The notes under the pieces: model-generated
Seen by the model: the letters and a program-made list of their open reading frames with translations, nothing else
What the model was told of the DNA's origin: nothing
The model's database searches: none
Position numbers and translations under genes: made by a program
Shown here: positions 51,701 through 63,450 of the stretch, one piece after another
Position numbering within the stretch: position 1 is the first letter of the stretch
Layout: each line of letters begins with the position of its first letter
Origin: Crotophaga sulcirostris
Lineage: Eukaryota; Chordata; Aves; Cuculiformes; Crotophagidae
Length of the DNA stretch: 64,000 nt
Direction of reading: 5' to 3'
Assembly (NCBI GenBank): GCA_013397455.1
Contig: VYZB01000370.1
Coordinates: 434,618 to 498,617 of the forward strand

Positions 51701-53103
51701 TATTTGGATGCAAACTGACTTTATTTTCACTCTACTAAGACAAATTACAGTTCTACTTTGGACACACCTGTCTTCTGTACAAATCAAAATCATGTTTCAT
51801 GTCTTGTACATTCTTGAAGACATCTAGTCATCAGCTCAGACTCCATGTGGTTAAAATAGGAACTTCTTCGTCCTCCTAAAGAGTTCCTCCATTTTTTCCC
51901 TCTCTGTTGAAAAAAACAACTGAAGACCTATCTGTCAATCAGATCTATCACTTAAACATCACAGACGCCAGTATGAAAAATTACAGCTGAGCAATCATTC
52001 AAACTTCCTTACAGGTTAATCAAGAGTAATAGATACTTCTAGGCAAATTTAAACTTTTCTCTAGATCTTTGTTTTCAGACTGTGTCTAAATCTTTTGAAA
52101 TATCTCTTGGTTGCAGTCTTTTCTATGTTTTCTCTTTCAGCTGGTTCCTGTCATCCAGTGGCATTTCAGTTAGCATAGCAACCTTCTCCCAGGTCCTTTC
52201 TCTTTCAGTACATTCAAAATGGTTCTGTAAAGATCTTTTTGATAGTTTGGCACTTTGACAAACTCAACCCATCTCTTTATGTCTTTCTCTTGGTTTTTCC
52301 TTTTTTTTATTGCACTCTATTGACTTCTGGCTACCTGCTTTCACATTTAAGTATGGGCCTTCCATGACCTATCTTAGCCATTGTCATTCTGTTAAATGCA
52401 TTTTTTTCATTTTTCTGTCAGGTGCTTTATATTTTTTTTTTTTTACTTACATTTGGAAAGATATCCTTGTGAACATCTGCAATCCTGATTCACTCTTCCT
52501 TTAAATCTTAAAACTCTCCTTTTCCCTGATGCCTTCAAAACACCTCACAACTGTTCGGTTCCTAGTACTGAGCCAACTGCCTTCAATGCTGACTAATATG
52601 CCTTATTGTTTCCTTATATTCCTATTGTAAAATCTGAGCTTGAACATTGTCCTAATAGTGAGTTCAGTTGCTCAAAGTGGTCAAAAATTCATAAGAAAAT
52701 ATACTCACTTTTTGAAGGAAATGGCATGGAAGTTGGGAAAAAACATTCAAATGACAAGGAATTTTAAAAAAGCTCAGCATCTATGTGAAGATTGGTCTTG
52801 TTAAATACAAAAAAAATAAAACAAAAAAAATCAGTGAACTAATATTACACCAAAGGTGTGTAAATATTGAATGAAATAGTCTTGAATAGCATACTCCATT
52901 GGTAACCTCACTTCTCAAAGCTTTGAAAAGAAAGTATTTTCCCAGTGAGTGTGGGAAAAAAAGAAAAAAGAAACTTTACTGTTGTTGTTATTGTTATCAT
53001 CGTCATCAAGACTCTTCCATTAAGCACTCATGATCCGCAGAATGTCCATACTAAGGACACCTAACCAGTGGTCTATACAGTTGCAAACACAGAAAAAGAA
53101 AGA
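51701..53103. other. Non-coding DNA, no gene seen
   Basis: Pyrimidine-rich in 52040-52560, with a T run of about 13 bases at 52432-52444 and an A-rich tract at 52808-52829. A short trinucleotide-like TTGTTGTTATTGTTATCATC run lies at about 52982-53006. No gene recognised. Confidence 0.5.
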
Positions 53104-53206
53104 TATTCATCCTTTTCCATTCTTTCAGTATATATCTGTGTTTTCCTCAAATTCTTCTTATTGCTGTTCTTCTTTTTCTCACTCTCTTCCTTTCTGCTTT
53201 TCAATC

Positions 53207-53388
53207 CTGAGAACAATCACAATGGCAGCAGAAATGGAATGGCCCAGATGTTTCAGCCGAGCCTCAGCAGGAGCAATGAAGGAGATGGACCCAGTCAGAT
53301 CAGTCACACAACATTCTGGAATAGCAGAGAGTCTAGAGCAGAAACTGTGATAGCAGAACTGGCTGATCCTCTTGAAAACATCTTGTGA
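53207..53388 (+). other. Candidate terminal coding exon, gene unknown
   Basis: A very long pyrimidine tract (about 53104-53206) precedes a frame that turns hydrophilic and protein-like. It starts about NPENNHNGSRNG, passes MAQMFQPSLSRSNEGDGPSQ, and ends AELADPLENIL before TGA at 53386-53388. Its base composition is richer in G+C than its neighbours. Possible acceptors are the AG at 53211-53212 (weak, GAG) or the CAG at 53226-53228 (then about 160 bp to the end of the stop). No downstream donor is needed if it is a last exon. An overlapping second frame (53030-53350) is also open, which lowers the specificity. I do not recognise the C-terminal sequence, and no upstream exon is visible in the window. 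Confidence 0.25.
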
Positions 53389-56166
53389 AGACAGACCTCT
53401 AAAAGAACTATTACACCTAACTTCTACTGTCCAATCTCTATGTTAATTTGTGTCTTTTTTAAACAGGAAAGTAGGAATTATCACACTGGTTAATTCAAAA
53501 TTCACCAGCAGAGGTAGTACTTTTTTCCCACCATGAGAGAATAAGACTATACCTAATTTGTTCAAGGTATTCACGCCAGAGAGTAATTTGTAATCTCAAG
53601 CCATGTTGCGCAGTGCCTCACATCCACCCAGCTCAAAGCTTCCTGTAGAACAGACTAGTCTTGTTCATGCAACATATCACTTAGCCTCAATTTCCTGTGG
53701 GTACTATTTGGTATACATCAGAATAAGCAGTAAAAAAGGTGATTATTTCCTTCTTTATGGTTTTGGGGGTGTGGGGAGTATGAGTTATTTCTTGTTGTTT
53801 GGAGGGGGCTTTATTGTTTTTGGTTTTGTTTGGGTTTTTTCTCTGGCTCAAAAAGCTTTAAAGTATTGCACTGGAGACTTCTATAGTATCAATTAGGACT
53901 GTGTTTCATCTTTCTTAAATATTAACTGCTAGTGACTAGATTATGATAGCATACTTGATTTTCTGAGCCCATTCATTCCTTTAAAATTAAACCAATGGGT
54001 ATTATTTGCTGTTTCTCCGTCTAGACTGTAGACTATAGGTTTTTGAGACAGACTTTCACTTATGATCATGTAGTGCCCTACCCTGGAGGTCCTGCTCCAC
54101 AACAATAATAATTTTTACAAATAGCAGTTAATGTTAGTATCTGTGCTTGTTTATTCTGCTGCAGGTTAATGTTATTGGCATTGTAGGAACAACTTTCAAT
54201 CACAATCAGAGCCTGTGTGTTTTTTTTCTTTACAACAACCCCAAACCTCACCACAGAGAGCCAATGTCTTCTTCCCTGATGGAAAGGTTCCTCCATTCCT
54301 CCACAACAGGCAGAGATATATACACAAAGCCAAGGTTACAAAGGAATGAGATTAAATAACTCTCTTGAGCTAAGCAGCCCCAGGTTAAGGAACAGGTGTT
54401 TCCCGGAATTAGGAATTTGGGAATGGTGGAAGAGGTGAGCTCATTTCCATGAAGAAAGCTTGCCCCAGGCAGTCCTGTAGCTCACTTTTGAAGGCTTTCT
54501 CAGGGACTAGCCATCTGTCTAAGGCTGACCTATACACTGAATATGTCAGTCTGCTACAGAGCCATGTCTGTAGCTGTTGAGGGTTTGCTTATATGTACAA
54601 CCCAAGATATATTGCTGCATCTGACTCATCTGATTCCTTTTCCACAGGAAAAGTGACATTTTAGTCTCCAGATCACTTTGAGCCCAATAATAGAAAAGAC
54701 CATGATTATTTTATATGTTGCCAAAGGGAGATTAAGCAACTCTTGAGCACATGACTATGTTGCTATGTTTATTATATAACCTTATTTTATGGAATTGTAG
54801 ATAATATTAGATAGTTTGTATAGTAAATTCAACAACAGTGAAACAAAATTTCAGAAACAAAATAACACATAATTTGTTCTAGAAGAACAAATATTTCCTC
54901 TAGGACACTTGGTAGTCTTTTAGTCTTTCTGTCTTCATCGTCCTAGAAGAATGTAAGTTCCCCAGTCACTTAGAGCTGTGTTTTTCTATGACTTTTTATT
55001 TTTTGAATTGCTGCCCATTGTAAAAATAATTAGCTAATCACTAGGCCACAGAAGAAAAATGAATATGAGTCTAGGACCTACTAGAAGAGTAGACATGCCA
55101 GCAGGGATTTGTATCACCCAACCTTGGCCTACTTCCATAAAGACTAGTTTTAGGTAATATTCTAAACTTCCTTTACCATCTGCAGAGAAACATTCATAGC
55201 CCAAGCTAATCTTTAGATAAGGTCTTAAGACTGCTTTTCTGACCTGATATTGACTATAGAAGATCTTAGAAGATGATTTAAACAAAATGACTATTGTTTA
55301 ACTGCCTCATACTAACCCACATAAAACTTGCTCTTAAATTTAACTTGTGCCTTAATAATTCCAGTGCTATATGCAAACCAGAAAGCTGTAATGTGGGAAC
55401 CTGGAGGAAGAGCAATGGATTGCCACTATCCACAGAGTTTGTATTTCTAATTCAATTCAAAAAGATAATACATCAAAACCTTGGCCACCCGGGTCCCAGA
55501 AAGGGTTACAGCAGTAGGGTTAGTGGAAACAAGTATCACGCCTTCTGCCATAAGAGGACTTTCTCAATTTTCTGAATGATGCTCACACCAAAACCACTTT
55601 GTGTCAGGAATTCTGAACTGGACTATTACAGTGTCTCTTTTTCTCCTTTCTTTTCTTTTGTTTTCTTCCTTGGGCAAAAGACTTACTGGTGACGTATTTG
55701 CTAGGTGGACTAAAAAGATGGAGAGTGCTAACAGAAAGCACCATCTGAACACAAGTCAGTTTAATCACCCTCAGGAGAAACAGACCAGGCCTTGAGCCCT
55801 GCCCAGTAACTATTCGCTCAGTAATCCCAAATTTGGAATACTTTCTAAACTGTAGGCCTCCATTCTAATGTTCTCATGATCCTGCCATAATCCATCACAG
55901 TTAATTATATTAACCTCCTCAATTTCATGCCATGTGCTTCACCATTTCTGTAAGAGAAGTCAAGATTTCCAAAGGACTGTCTCTAATTTAAGGTTGAATG
56001 TACTCAAGTTATATTTTTTTATTGTATCATTGTATCCCACTTAACCTACTCATTTAAAAATATAGTCAAATTACCATCAGCAGATAAGAAGAAAACTATT
56101 CTTCTCTGGCGTTTTCTTTGTCCTCCTTTTGTAAAACTCAGTTTAACAGTGTTTTCCCTTTCATAG
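53389..56166. other. Non-coding DNA, no gene seen
   Basis: No gene or transposon recognised. G/T-rich low-complexity DNA at 53757-53840 explains the open frame there. Several small open frames (54078-54359, 55034-55795) lack supporting features. Confidence 0.45.
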
Positions 56167-56475
56167 CTGAGAACCCTGCCCAAATGACACGGCTGAAGTT
56201 AAAACTAGTTGAAAGGGAGTGTGAGCTTTTGTTGGGATCTAGCTGGAAATCCTTGCTTAGTGGAAAGCAAAAGTGTTCCTACTTTTTCCACAAACACTTT
56301 ACGAGGCAAGGAACTTTAAAGAGGAATGACAGCAAAAACTATTGGAAGATTAATGAGGATCCCTGCAGCCTGGTCTTTTATGGATCACCAGCTTTTCTTT
56401 CATCAGCTATATTTACTCAGCAAGTAAATCTACTGCTAAAAAATATGAAAAGCTCTTCCACAAGCCTGCTTAAAG
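56167..56475 (+). other. Candidate internal exon A (phase 1 to 1), unproven
   Basis: A pyrimidine-rich acceptor (CCCTTTCATAG, ending 56166) and a good donor (AAAG/GTAAGAG at 56476) enclose 309 bp. One frame is open throughout (103 codons, beginning AENPAQMTRLKLKLVERE). The exon would start after the first base of a codon and end after the first base of a codon. The conceptual peptide includes CSYFFHKHF and matches no family I know. The neighbour at 57097 has a compatible phase. Open frames of about this length occur elsewhere in the window by chance, so the splice context is the only support. Confidence 0.2.
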
Positions 56476-57096
56476 GTAAGAGATGCTAAACAAAAGATTT
56501 AACAGCTTTCTACCAACAAAGAAAGCCCCGAGGGTGGGAAGGGAGAAAAAAAAATCCTTAGGGAAACTTCATTTTGCCTGTCAATTAGTCATTTTGCTAT
56601 TCACGGTTGTGCAGCTCCTGAACTATCTTTTCTCACAAAAAGGAAAGAAACACAGGATGGTTAATCATATTACTGCATTGATCTTTTATTAAGCAATATG
56701 CTGAACCTCTTGGATTGTTATTAAAACTAAAATGTATTTATGACATACAGCATGTATATCTAGCCTTTTGGATCAAAGTGTCTTCTGGCACTGCCACATA
56801 CTAATTAGGGGAGTTGAGCCTAGAAAACTTTACATTTATCAGGGGAAACAAAATAGTGTGTATCATGCATTTTTAATGACTTGTCTCAGTCCTGAAGTTA
56901 ACTCATAATAAATTACATTTGTAACTTATTACAGCATTTTGTAATTACAGCAATTTGTAATGATACAAAATAGTCCATGGAAATAGCATTCTATTGACAG
57001 AATTTTCTCATGTGTTTTTGCTATATTCTTGATGACATGGTGATGATTCACACCCTATTAAAAATGATCATTTGAAACAGACCACTCCTATTTCAG

Positions 57097-57186
57097 GCCA
57101 AAAGCTCTTTCCTGTGCTCTGTTCATCAGCAGTGAAGCTCCCCAACATGAGAAAACTCTCTGATCACCAAAGAACAAGACCAGCAG
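57097..57186 (+). other. Candidate internal exon B (phase 1 to 1), unproven
   Basis: An acceptor (CCTATTTCAG ending 57096) and a donor (CAG/GTAAAT at 57187) bound 90 bp. The one frame compatible with the phase left by candidate A is open (QKLFPVLCSSAVKLPNMRKL and onward), while the other two frames contain stops. Joined to A, the split codon would be GGC (Gly). No domain recognised. It could be a lncRNA exon or chance. Confidence 0.18.
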
Positions 57187-60100
57187 GTAAATTAAGCCCG
57201 TATCAAAATTTTAGCAGAAAGCTAGTTACCTTGCTACGTCTGTAGGAGACACCAAGCAGGGCCGGTGAAGCATGGATTTAAGCAGGGAGCTGTAATAATC
57301 TATATTCTATTCTATTCTATCCTGTCCACACTTGTAATTGCCAGCAGGGGCTCTGAGATGGAGCTGCCCAGGGCCAGCTGGCACAAGCTCTGACTACTCT
57401 GGGGCACACTCTGGGTGGTAAGGTGGCTGGGACTGCTTGCAGAAGTCAGTAAGTCCACTTACTTTTAGGAGGGAGGAGATACAAACCACATTGTGCCATT
57501 TGGTGTCAGGAGTAGAGGCCATGGCCCATTATATTTATAAGTGTGGGTGTAGCTTTTATTTTTCTGTCATACTTAGGAGCTACCCATATATTTTGTGATG
57601 TGGTCTCACTTTTAAAATCACCATTATAGCTATTTAGCCATTCTTTTTCTGCAGTGGTTTCCCCACAATAATGCTCAAAATAGTATTATATTTAGTTGGG
57701 ACTTTTTTTTAACAAAACTTTTTTTAAAAGAAATAATAAGTAAGCCAATGAAAAGTTTCAATCTAAGGTATTTCTCTGGGAAAAAAAAACCTCATTTCTC
57801 TTTGGAAGAAAATAAAATCTCACCACTATCAAAACACTCCAAATATAAAAATATTTTCATTTTTCCTTTTGAGTTTTCTTATAGAAAATACAAGAAAACT
57901 GAAAATGCGAAATTTTCAGCACAAACTTCAGCTTCATTTTCATGCACAACCATCAGCCATGTGTCCTGGGAGATAGAAAATCTTGCAGAGTATCAAGTTC
58001 CCTACAAATATGCCACCATAAGATACAAAAGTCATGCTTGTGTTTTGGTCCCATGATCTGTTACAGAGGACAGGCTATGATACCAGTAGAAGTTCAGACA
58101 ATGTGAGACGATCAAACCAGCAAAGTTTATGCCGCAACATTTTCAGTTATATCACGTGGCTGGTGAGACTCATGTAAAAGCTGTGGCAATTTTAAGATTT
58201 TTTGTGTCCAAAACATGCAACAGAAGTCACAGTCAGAGAATCTTCTGTGTTTTCTTCAAAGACACATCAGAGCTTGTCTCTCCTTTAAACCCTTCAGCCT
58301 GTATCGTACAGCACTGTATCCACAGATAGGCACAAGTGTTCATACAGGAGAAGAGTGGCAAATCAAGCACAGCCTGCTAATTATGCATCATAATCAGCTG
58401 AAACCAGATATTCTCACAAGTTGATATCATGCTTCCCTATCATCTCAAGTTACCCTGTAGGGCTGTTTTCATTACAGTTTTGCTCTTAACTTTAGTCCTA
58501 ATCATAGGCGAGAAATACAACAAACATATGTTTGTTGATACTTTCAGTTACAGGCAGTGAGCCTGAGAAATATTACAGGTAAAGATTCAAACAAACACAA
58601 TTCAGCAGTTATACATATAACCAGGCTCAGGACAACACAGTCAAACTTGGTCAAGTCTGCTGTATCTCCAGAGTCTTGTAATTTTCTTTTTATGACTATA
58701 AGAAAGAAGCAATTTCTCCATCAATATTTTGATTGTGCTTTTTTTCCATATGCAAAGACTTACTATCACAGACACCAAGTACTGGTTTAGCCCTAACAAA
58801 TCACATGCTACTACTAATATACACCTTCAGTTAAACTAGGCTAATCAAAAAAGAGTAATTCAAATGAAGCATATTCAAATGAACTCTGCAGTGAAAGAAT
58901 GAGCCAAATGACCTTTTTGATAATATTTGCATGGGAGTCATTAAGTGGCTGCAATGCTTCAGAGGAACACTGTTTAGCAATTCCTCTTCATTTTCACTGA
59001 TTAGACTATTGGTTAACAATAGTCAGCAAAATATTTAGGTGTGATTTGACTAATGAATCACTAACTGCTTTTGTTAAAGTTTGGATGGATCAATAATTTT
59101 CAGTCCAGAACAGACTTGTGTGAACCTCATCCATGTTATGATGTTACTTCTATTACTCAGTATTGTCAGTAAGTGGCTGGTCACTTAAGTCTCACAGTAT
59201 TGATTCTAGCCATGACAGACATAGCTGAAAAAAAATGAATAAAGGGAAAGAATCATCTTTTTAGGAATATTTACATGTCAAAATACATGTAAATTTTGAA
59301 ATAAGTAAAAATCTGAAAAAATAACATTTACATTTTCCACATATCTTCCAGTCTCAGAAATCATCAGCAATCACAAGTTAGCATACATTACCTATGAATG
59401 TTTATCAAAATTTTCTCTTTGACTGCTGTACTTCTGGTTAGCCCCCTAAACACAAAAGAGACACAGTGCTTGCTGCAGGCCTGTACTCCAATTTTAACTT
59501 CTACAAATGTTCAGTAAATCCATTCACTTAATAAACCACCATTTTTTAAATGCCTGGAAAAGAAGAAAATAGTTGTTAAAGAAAATTCTATAAAATACTT
59601 ATTGGTCTGTTCACTCGACTCACTTCCCCTTATTACCATTTTCTTTGCTTTCACCCCTTTCTGATTCAGCTATTACATTTTCAGATGATAACATCAGATA
59701 GTTTCTGCTGTCCTCTGCATGGCCAATGTTGTATACAGACAAACAGCAAAGGAGAAAAAAATGACACAACATAATTACTCTCCACCTGCAGAGAAGCTGA
59801 AATATTAAGTAACTTACTCCTGAATAAAATAGAAAGCATTTTTTTCTATTTCTCCACAATTCCTTAAGCATCAACTGCCCAAATGAATCAAGCTGTCAGT
59901 CTAGACTTTAGCTTTCAGAAATGCTGTTTCCTAATAAAGTAAAACACAAGATCATACATTTTGTTCTTCACATCTTCTCATCTACAAAAAACAGAGGTTT
60001 GTAATTATCAGTGCAACAATAATAGTGACATCAATAACAATGCCATTGTATTTTTAATATCTTCCTTCTGTAAGCTTTCTTTACTTTTTTATTACCTATT

Positions 60101-60960
60101 CAAATCCAGTTTCTTGATAATTCAGCTTGATTTTTGGCTCCAGGGTTCCCATTTCACATCAGCCAATCAAGATCGCCATACAAGAGGAAACGAAGGGTGT
60201 TTAGTGGAAGCATGTGTCATATTGTTATGCACATAAATCACAATCTGTTATTCAGTCGCTGAAAGGACTGTCAGGTTCACTTGTGGTAGTTTGTATGTTC
60301 ATTTGCAGGTTGATTTGCTAGGTAGCAGGAAGTGATCTTTAGCGTGTGTCTGTTCCAAGGCTACTACTAAAAGAATAACACAATTTTTCTGCAGTAGTAG
60401 GTGAAAGAGTATCTTATCCTTCTCTTATGAAAGCATCCAGGACAGCCAGATGAATACTGTAGCTCTCCTGGAACAGTGCCTTTGTCTGCTGATATACAAG
60501 GAATTTTTTAGATATCAGTGTATGTCTGTGCACTGGACATTGAAGGCTAGCAGCTCTACTTTGACACCGGCAAACTTGACCCTGACCGCAGATTTCAGTT
60601 CAGTCCAAATCAACCTCTAACCGTCTTGTCAGTTTGAATGGCCTCAAAGTCTATGTCTGTATTAGTAAATAAAACAGCATTGAGGAATGTTGCCAAGCAC
60701 TTCTTATTTGTGATGTTAGAGCAGAATCTGGCCAGACCAGCTAGTACTTTCCTAAGTGATTCAGGGGCATGGGCAGGTGGATGTGGCTGCCTGACTTGGT
60801 GGTTCAGCTAGCTGAGGAGTGAGACACAGAAATTCCGCTACCAGAATATCTGTGCCAGGCAACAGTCACAGATGTGGCTTACCAAGACAGACTTGGCCAA
60901 AGTGGCTAAAAATCACTGACAGATCTCAGAAAACTGTAATATTCTTATTGTATGCTCCAC
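57187..60960. other. Non-coding DNA with minor simple repeats
   Basis: An ATTCT pentanucleotide run (about 3.5 units) lies at 57303-57320. It is not a CR1 tail, because no CR1 body adjoins. The inverted repeat at 59266-59297 is listed in findings. A further acceptor-like TTTTCTTATAG ends at about 57883 before a frame of about 30 codons that would fit the phase of candidate B, but the support is thin. No named gene. Confidence 0.45.
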
Positions 60961-61262
60961 CATAAAATCATAGAATAGTTTGGGTTGGAACAGACCTTTA
61001 AAGGTCATTTAGTCCACACGCACACACCCTCCCCACAATAAGAAGGGACAACCTCTACCAATTCAGGTTGCTCGGAGCCCCATCCAACCTGATATTCGGT
61101 GTTTCCAGGGATTGTTCATCTGCTGCCTCTCTGGGCAATCTGCTCCAGTGTTTCACTCTAATGTCTTCCTTATATCTAATCTGAATCTACCCTCTTTTAG
61201 TTTAAAAACATTACCCCTTGTCCTATCAGAGGACATATATTGTGGGTAGTCCTGTCTCACAG
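60961..61262 (-). repeat. CR1 LINE 3' part, minus strand
   Basis: It starts with the reverse 3' end (AAAATCATAGAATAGTTTGG, TTGGAACAGACCTTTAAAGG). It continues through the reverse complement of the CR1 segment containing ACCCTCTTTTAGTTTAAAAA and CATTACCCCTTGTCCTATCA. The latter words mark a subfamily different from the copies at 8371, 23243 and 50578. It is about 300 bp and 5'-truncated. Confidence 0.93.
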
Positions 61263-61317
61263 GTAGGGAATAGCAGCAAAGAAATATGCATCACTTCTAA
61301 CATCCTTGAGTAGTGAG

Positions 61318-61475
61318 TATCACAGTATTACAAGGTTGGAAAGAACCTTGGAGATCATCGAGTCCAACCAATAACCCAACACTAACACCAACCCATCATC
61401 TGAACCATTGCACTAAGTGCCTCATCCAATCTCTTCTTAAACACCTCCGGTACTCGTGGGTCTCAAAACATGATT
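61318..61475 (-). repeat. CR1 LINE 3' end, second subfamily, minus strand
   Basis: ATCACAGTATTACAAGGTTG, GAAAGAACCTTGGAGATCAT and CGAGTCCAACC mark a CR1 3' end of the 'CACAGAATCACCAGGTTGG' type. It is followed by the reverse complement of CTTAAACACCTCC (61437-61449) and ends abruptly near 61475. It lies only about 55 bp from the previous copy, in the same orientation but with its own tail, so it is an independent insertion. Confidence 0.88.
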
Positions 61476-62559
61476 CTGATCTTCTTCAATTGCCCATAAG
61501 GAATTCTCACCATCTCTGTCAGAGACTTCAAAACTCTAACAAGACATCTACCTTCCTGAGCCACAATACTGAAAAACCACAACACTTCTGAGCTTTATAT
61601 TGATTGAACTTTCTAGCAATAGTTATTTTGCACCCTACAGAATAGGTTCAATTTTCAAAAGGGACATAGATGAAAAAAGTTAATTTAAATCAAACCATCA
61701 AAAATTGCTAACCTTAGTTCAGATCATTAGTTGTGCAGAAATTTTCTTCAAAATCCTATGCAATCCCAGCAGCAGAACGTATTCTGGACTAGCATAAACT
61801 CGAGTGAGCTGCAAAACAGGTGTCGAGTCCCTGATTAGTAATAAAATCTGAATAAATAACCGAAAAGGAGTGAGAAGGCTGAGAAAAGAATTAATAATAG
61901 CCCAATTACAAGCTGAATTTGCACTAAAATGGGTGGTCCTCTCAGAGGCTGAACAGCAAAAGGTAGTTAGACCCTTTATGCCACTGAATCATAGTTCTCC
62001 TGATGTATTTAATTGTGTACTTTTTAAAATTTAAACAAACAAACAAAGTCACTCCAAACTTCTCACTTTTGGTCCCTTAACAGCCATCCAACTCAAAAAG
62101 GTAAAACAGACTTTCTTAAAGTTTCATGAGGAAAGTATGATCCCACAGTGAACAGTGTGAACACTAAATTTTATCCCAGACTTAATTTTTATAGCTCATT
62201 TATAAATCTTTGAAATATAGTTTTGTAATGGAAATACTGACAGACCTTTAGCAATAGTGCTGCTATAATAAGATTTGTCATTTATGATTAATTGAGGACA
62301 ATCTTAAAACCTCTCTTCTAAAAGCATCTTCTTTCCATCTGCTTTATTTCCCACAGAGCTATATCATAAAAATAAGTTCCCCAATTTTGTCAAGTGCCAG
62401 AGATACTCTGCTTATTTACCCTTAATGATAATCCAAGTTTCTGACATGCAATAATTTCCTGTGTGTCACTTCAATCAAACTGATTTTATTGAAAACCTAC
62501 AAAAGCAGCGTCTAGAAATCTGCAGTGGTTTTAATAATGTATTTCAAATTGCTGTATTG
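61476..62559. other. Non-coding DNA, no gene seen
   Basis: Unique AT-rich sequence apart from a short AAAC repeat at about 62031-62047. No gene or RNA recognised. Confidence 0.45.
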
Positions 62560-63450
62560 TTTTTAAATCTGTGAAATACAAATGGATTTTAAATAGATGT
62601 GTTCCTAATTACATGATTGAACTAAGAATACTGAACAAAAGAGAATGGTTAGGTGAAGACTATTTAAAAAAAATGTTTCATTCTAAATATTTCACTTAGT
62701 ACATTAATACTACTTTGTGAATGCAGTTCGTTTACTCTAGTGTAATTGAATTTGCTTGCTAATCTGTTTCCAAAAGGTGTTTAGAGATACAGCTGTACAA
62801 GCAAGTGGAATCTTATAAAGATGAATATTGATGGAGATCCAGATTTCCTTATTCCCATATGAATGTTAAAATTTTGCTCTAAATCTTTAAAAAGATTTGT
62901 TATCTTGCTTCTTGCGTATATTAGTGATGTGGGCTGCTTATTAATCAATGTTTAACAATGTAATTACAGCTGGTTTTAGTCTTACCAGATAACACAGATT
63001 AATAAATGACCTGCAACTAGTGAAGTGTGTAGAAAGGGTAATGAATTCCTTCCATCGGTACATTAATTTATTAGTAATAAACAAAGAGTATGATGAATTA
63101 GAAGAATTTGTAGAGTTTTTGAATATTGCAATGAAATTTCCAGATGAAAGCGTTTAATCATGCAGTTTTTATTCATTTATTTCACTTTTTTGTGCTATAC
63201 TATACTGGGATTTGCTTTTCTGAGCTGCATTAAGCAGTCCATTGAAAGCTAGGTTTCCAGAATGTTATATCAGTTCACATTGATTCAGCTTGTAGTGCTA
63301 CACACCAGTTTTATCTGTCACTGAAGGTGGTGTAACTTTGATGTGAATTAATTAAATTATTTCCATATAGCAAAGCAACTTAACACAGCTGAGCAAAGCA
63401 CTGTCAAATTAGCCCTGTCTCTACACCAGCCACCAATGTGTGGAATTCCG
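62560..63450. promoter_or_regulatory. Possible conserved non-coding element (inference)
   Basis: A repeat-free block of about 900 bp with many homeodomain-type and POU-like words: GAATTAATTAAATTAT near 63345, ATTACAGCTGG near 62965, TTTAATCATGCAG near 63153, and TTATTAATCAATG near 62938. It contains no open frame of interest and few mononucleotide runs. That texture is common in developmental enhancers conserved among amniotes, but conservation itself cannot be seen from a single sequence. Confidence 0.2.

Noticed and set aside
57303..57320. ATTCT repeat as a CR1 tail
   Set aside because: The unit is five bases, not the eight-base CR1 tail, and no CR1 body lies beside it.
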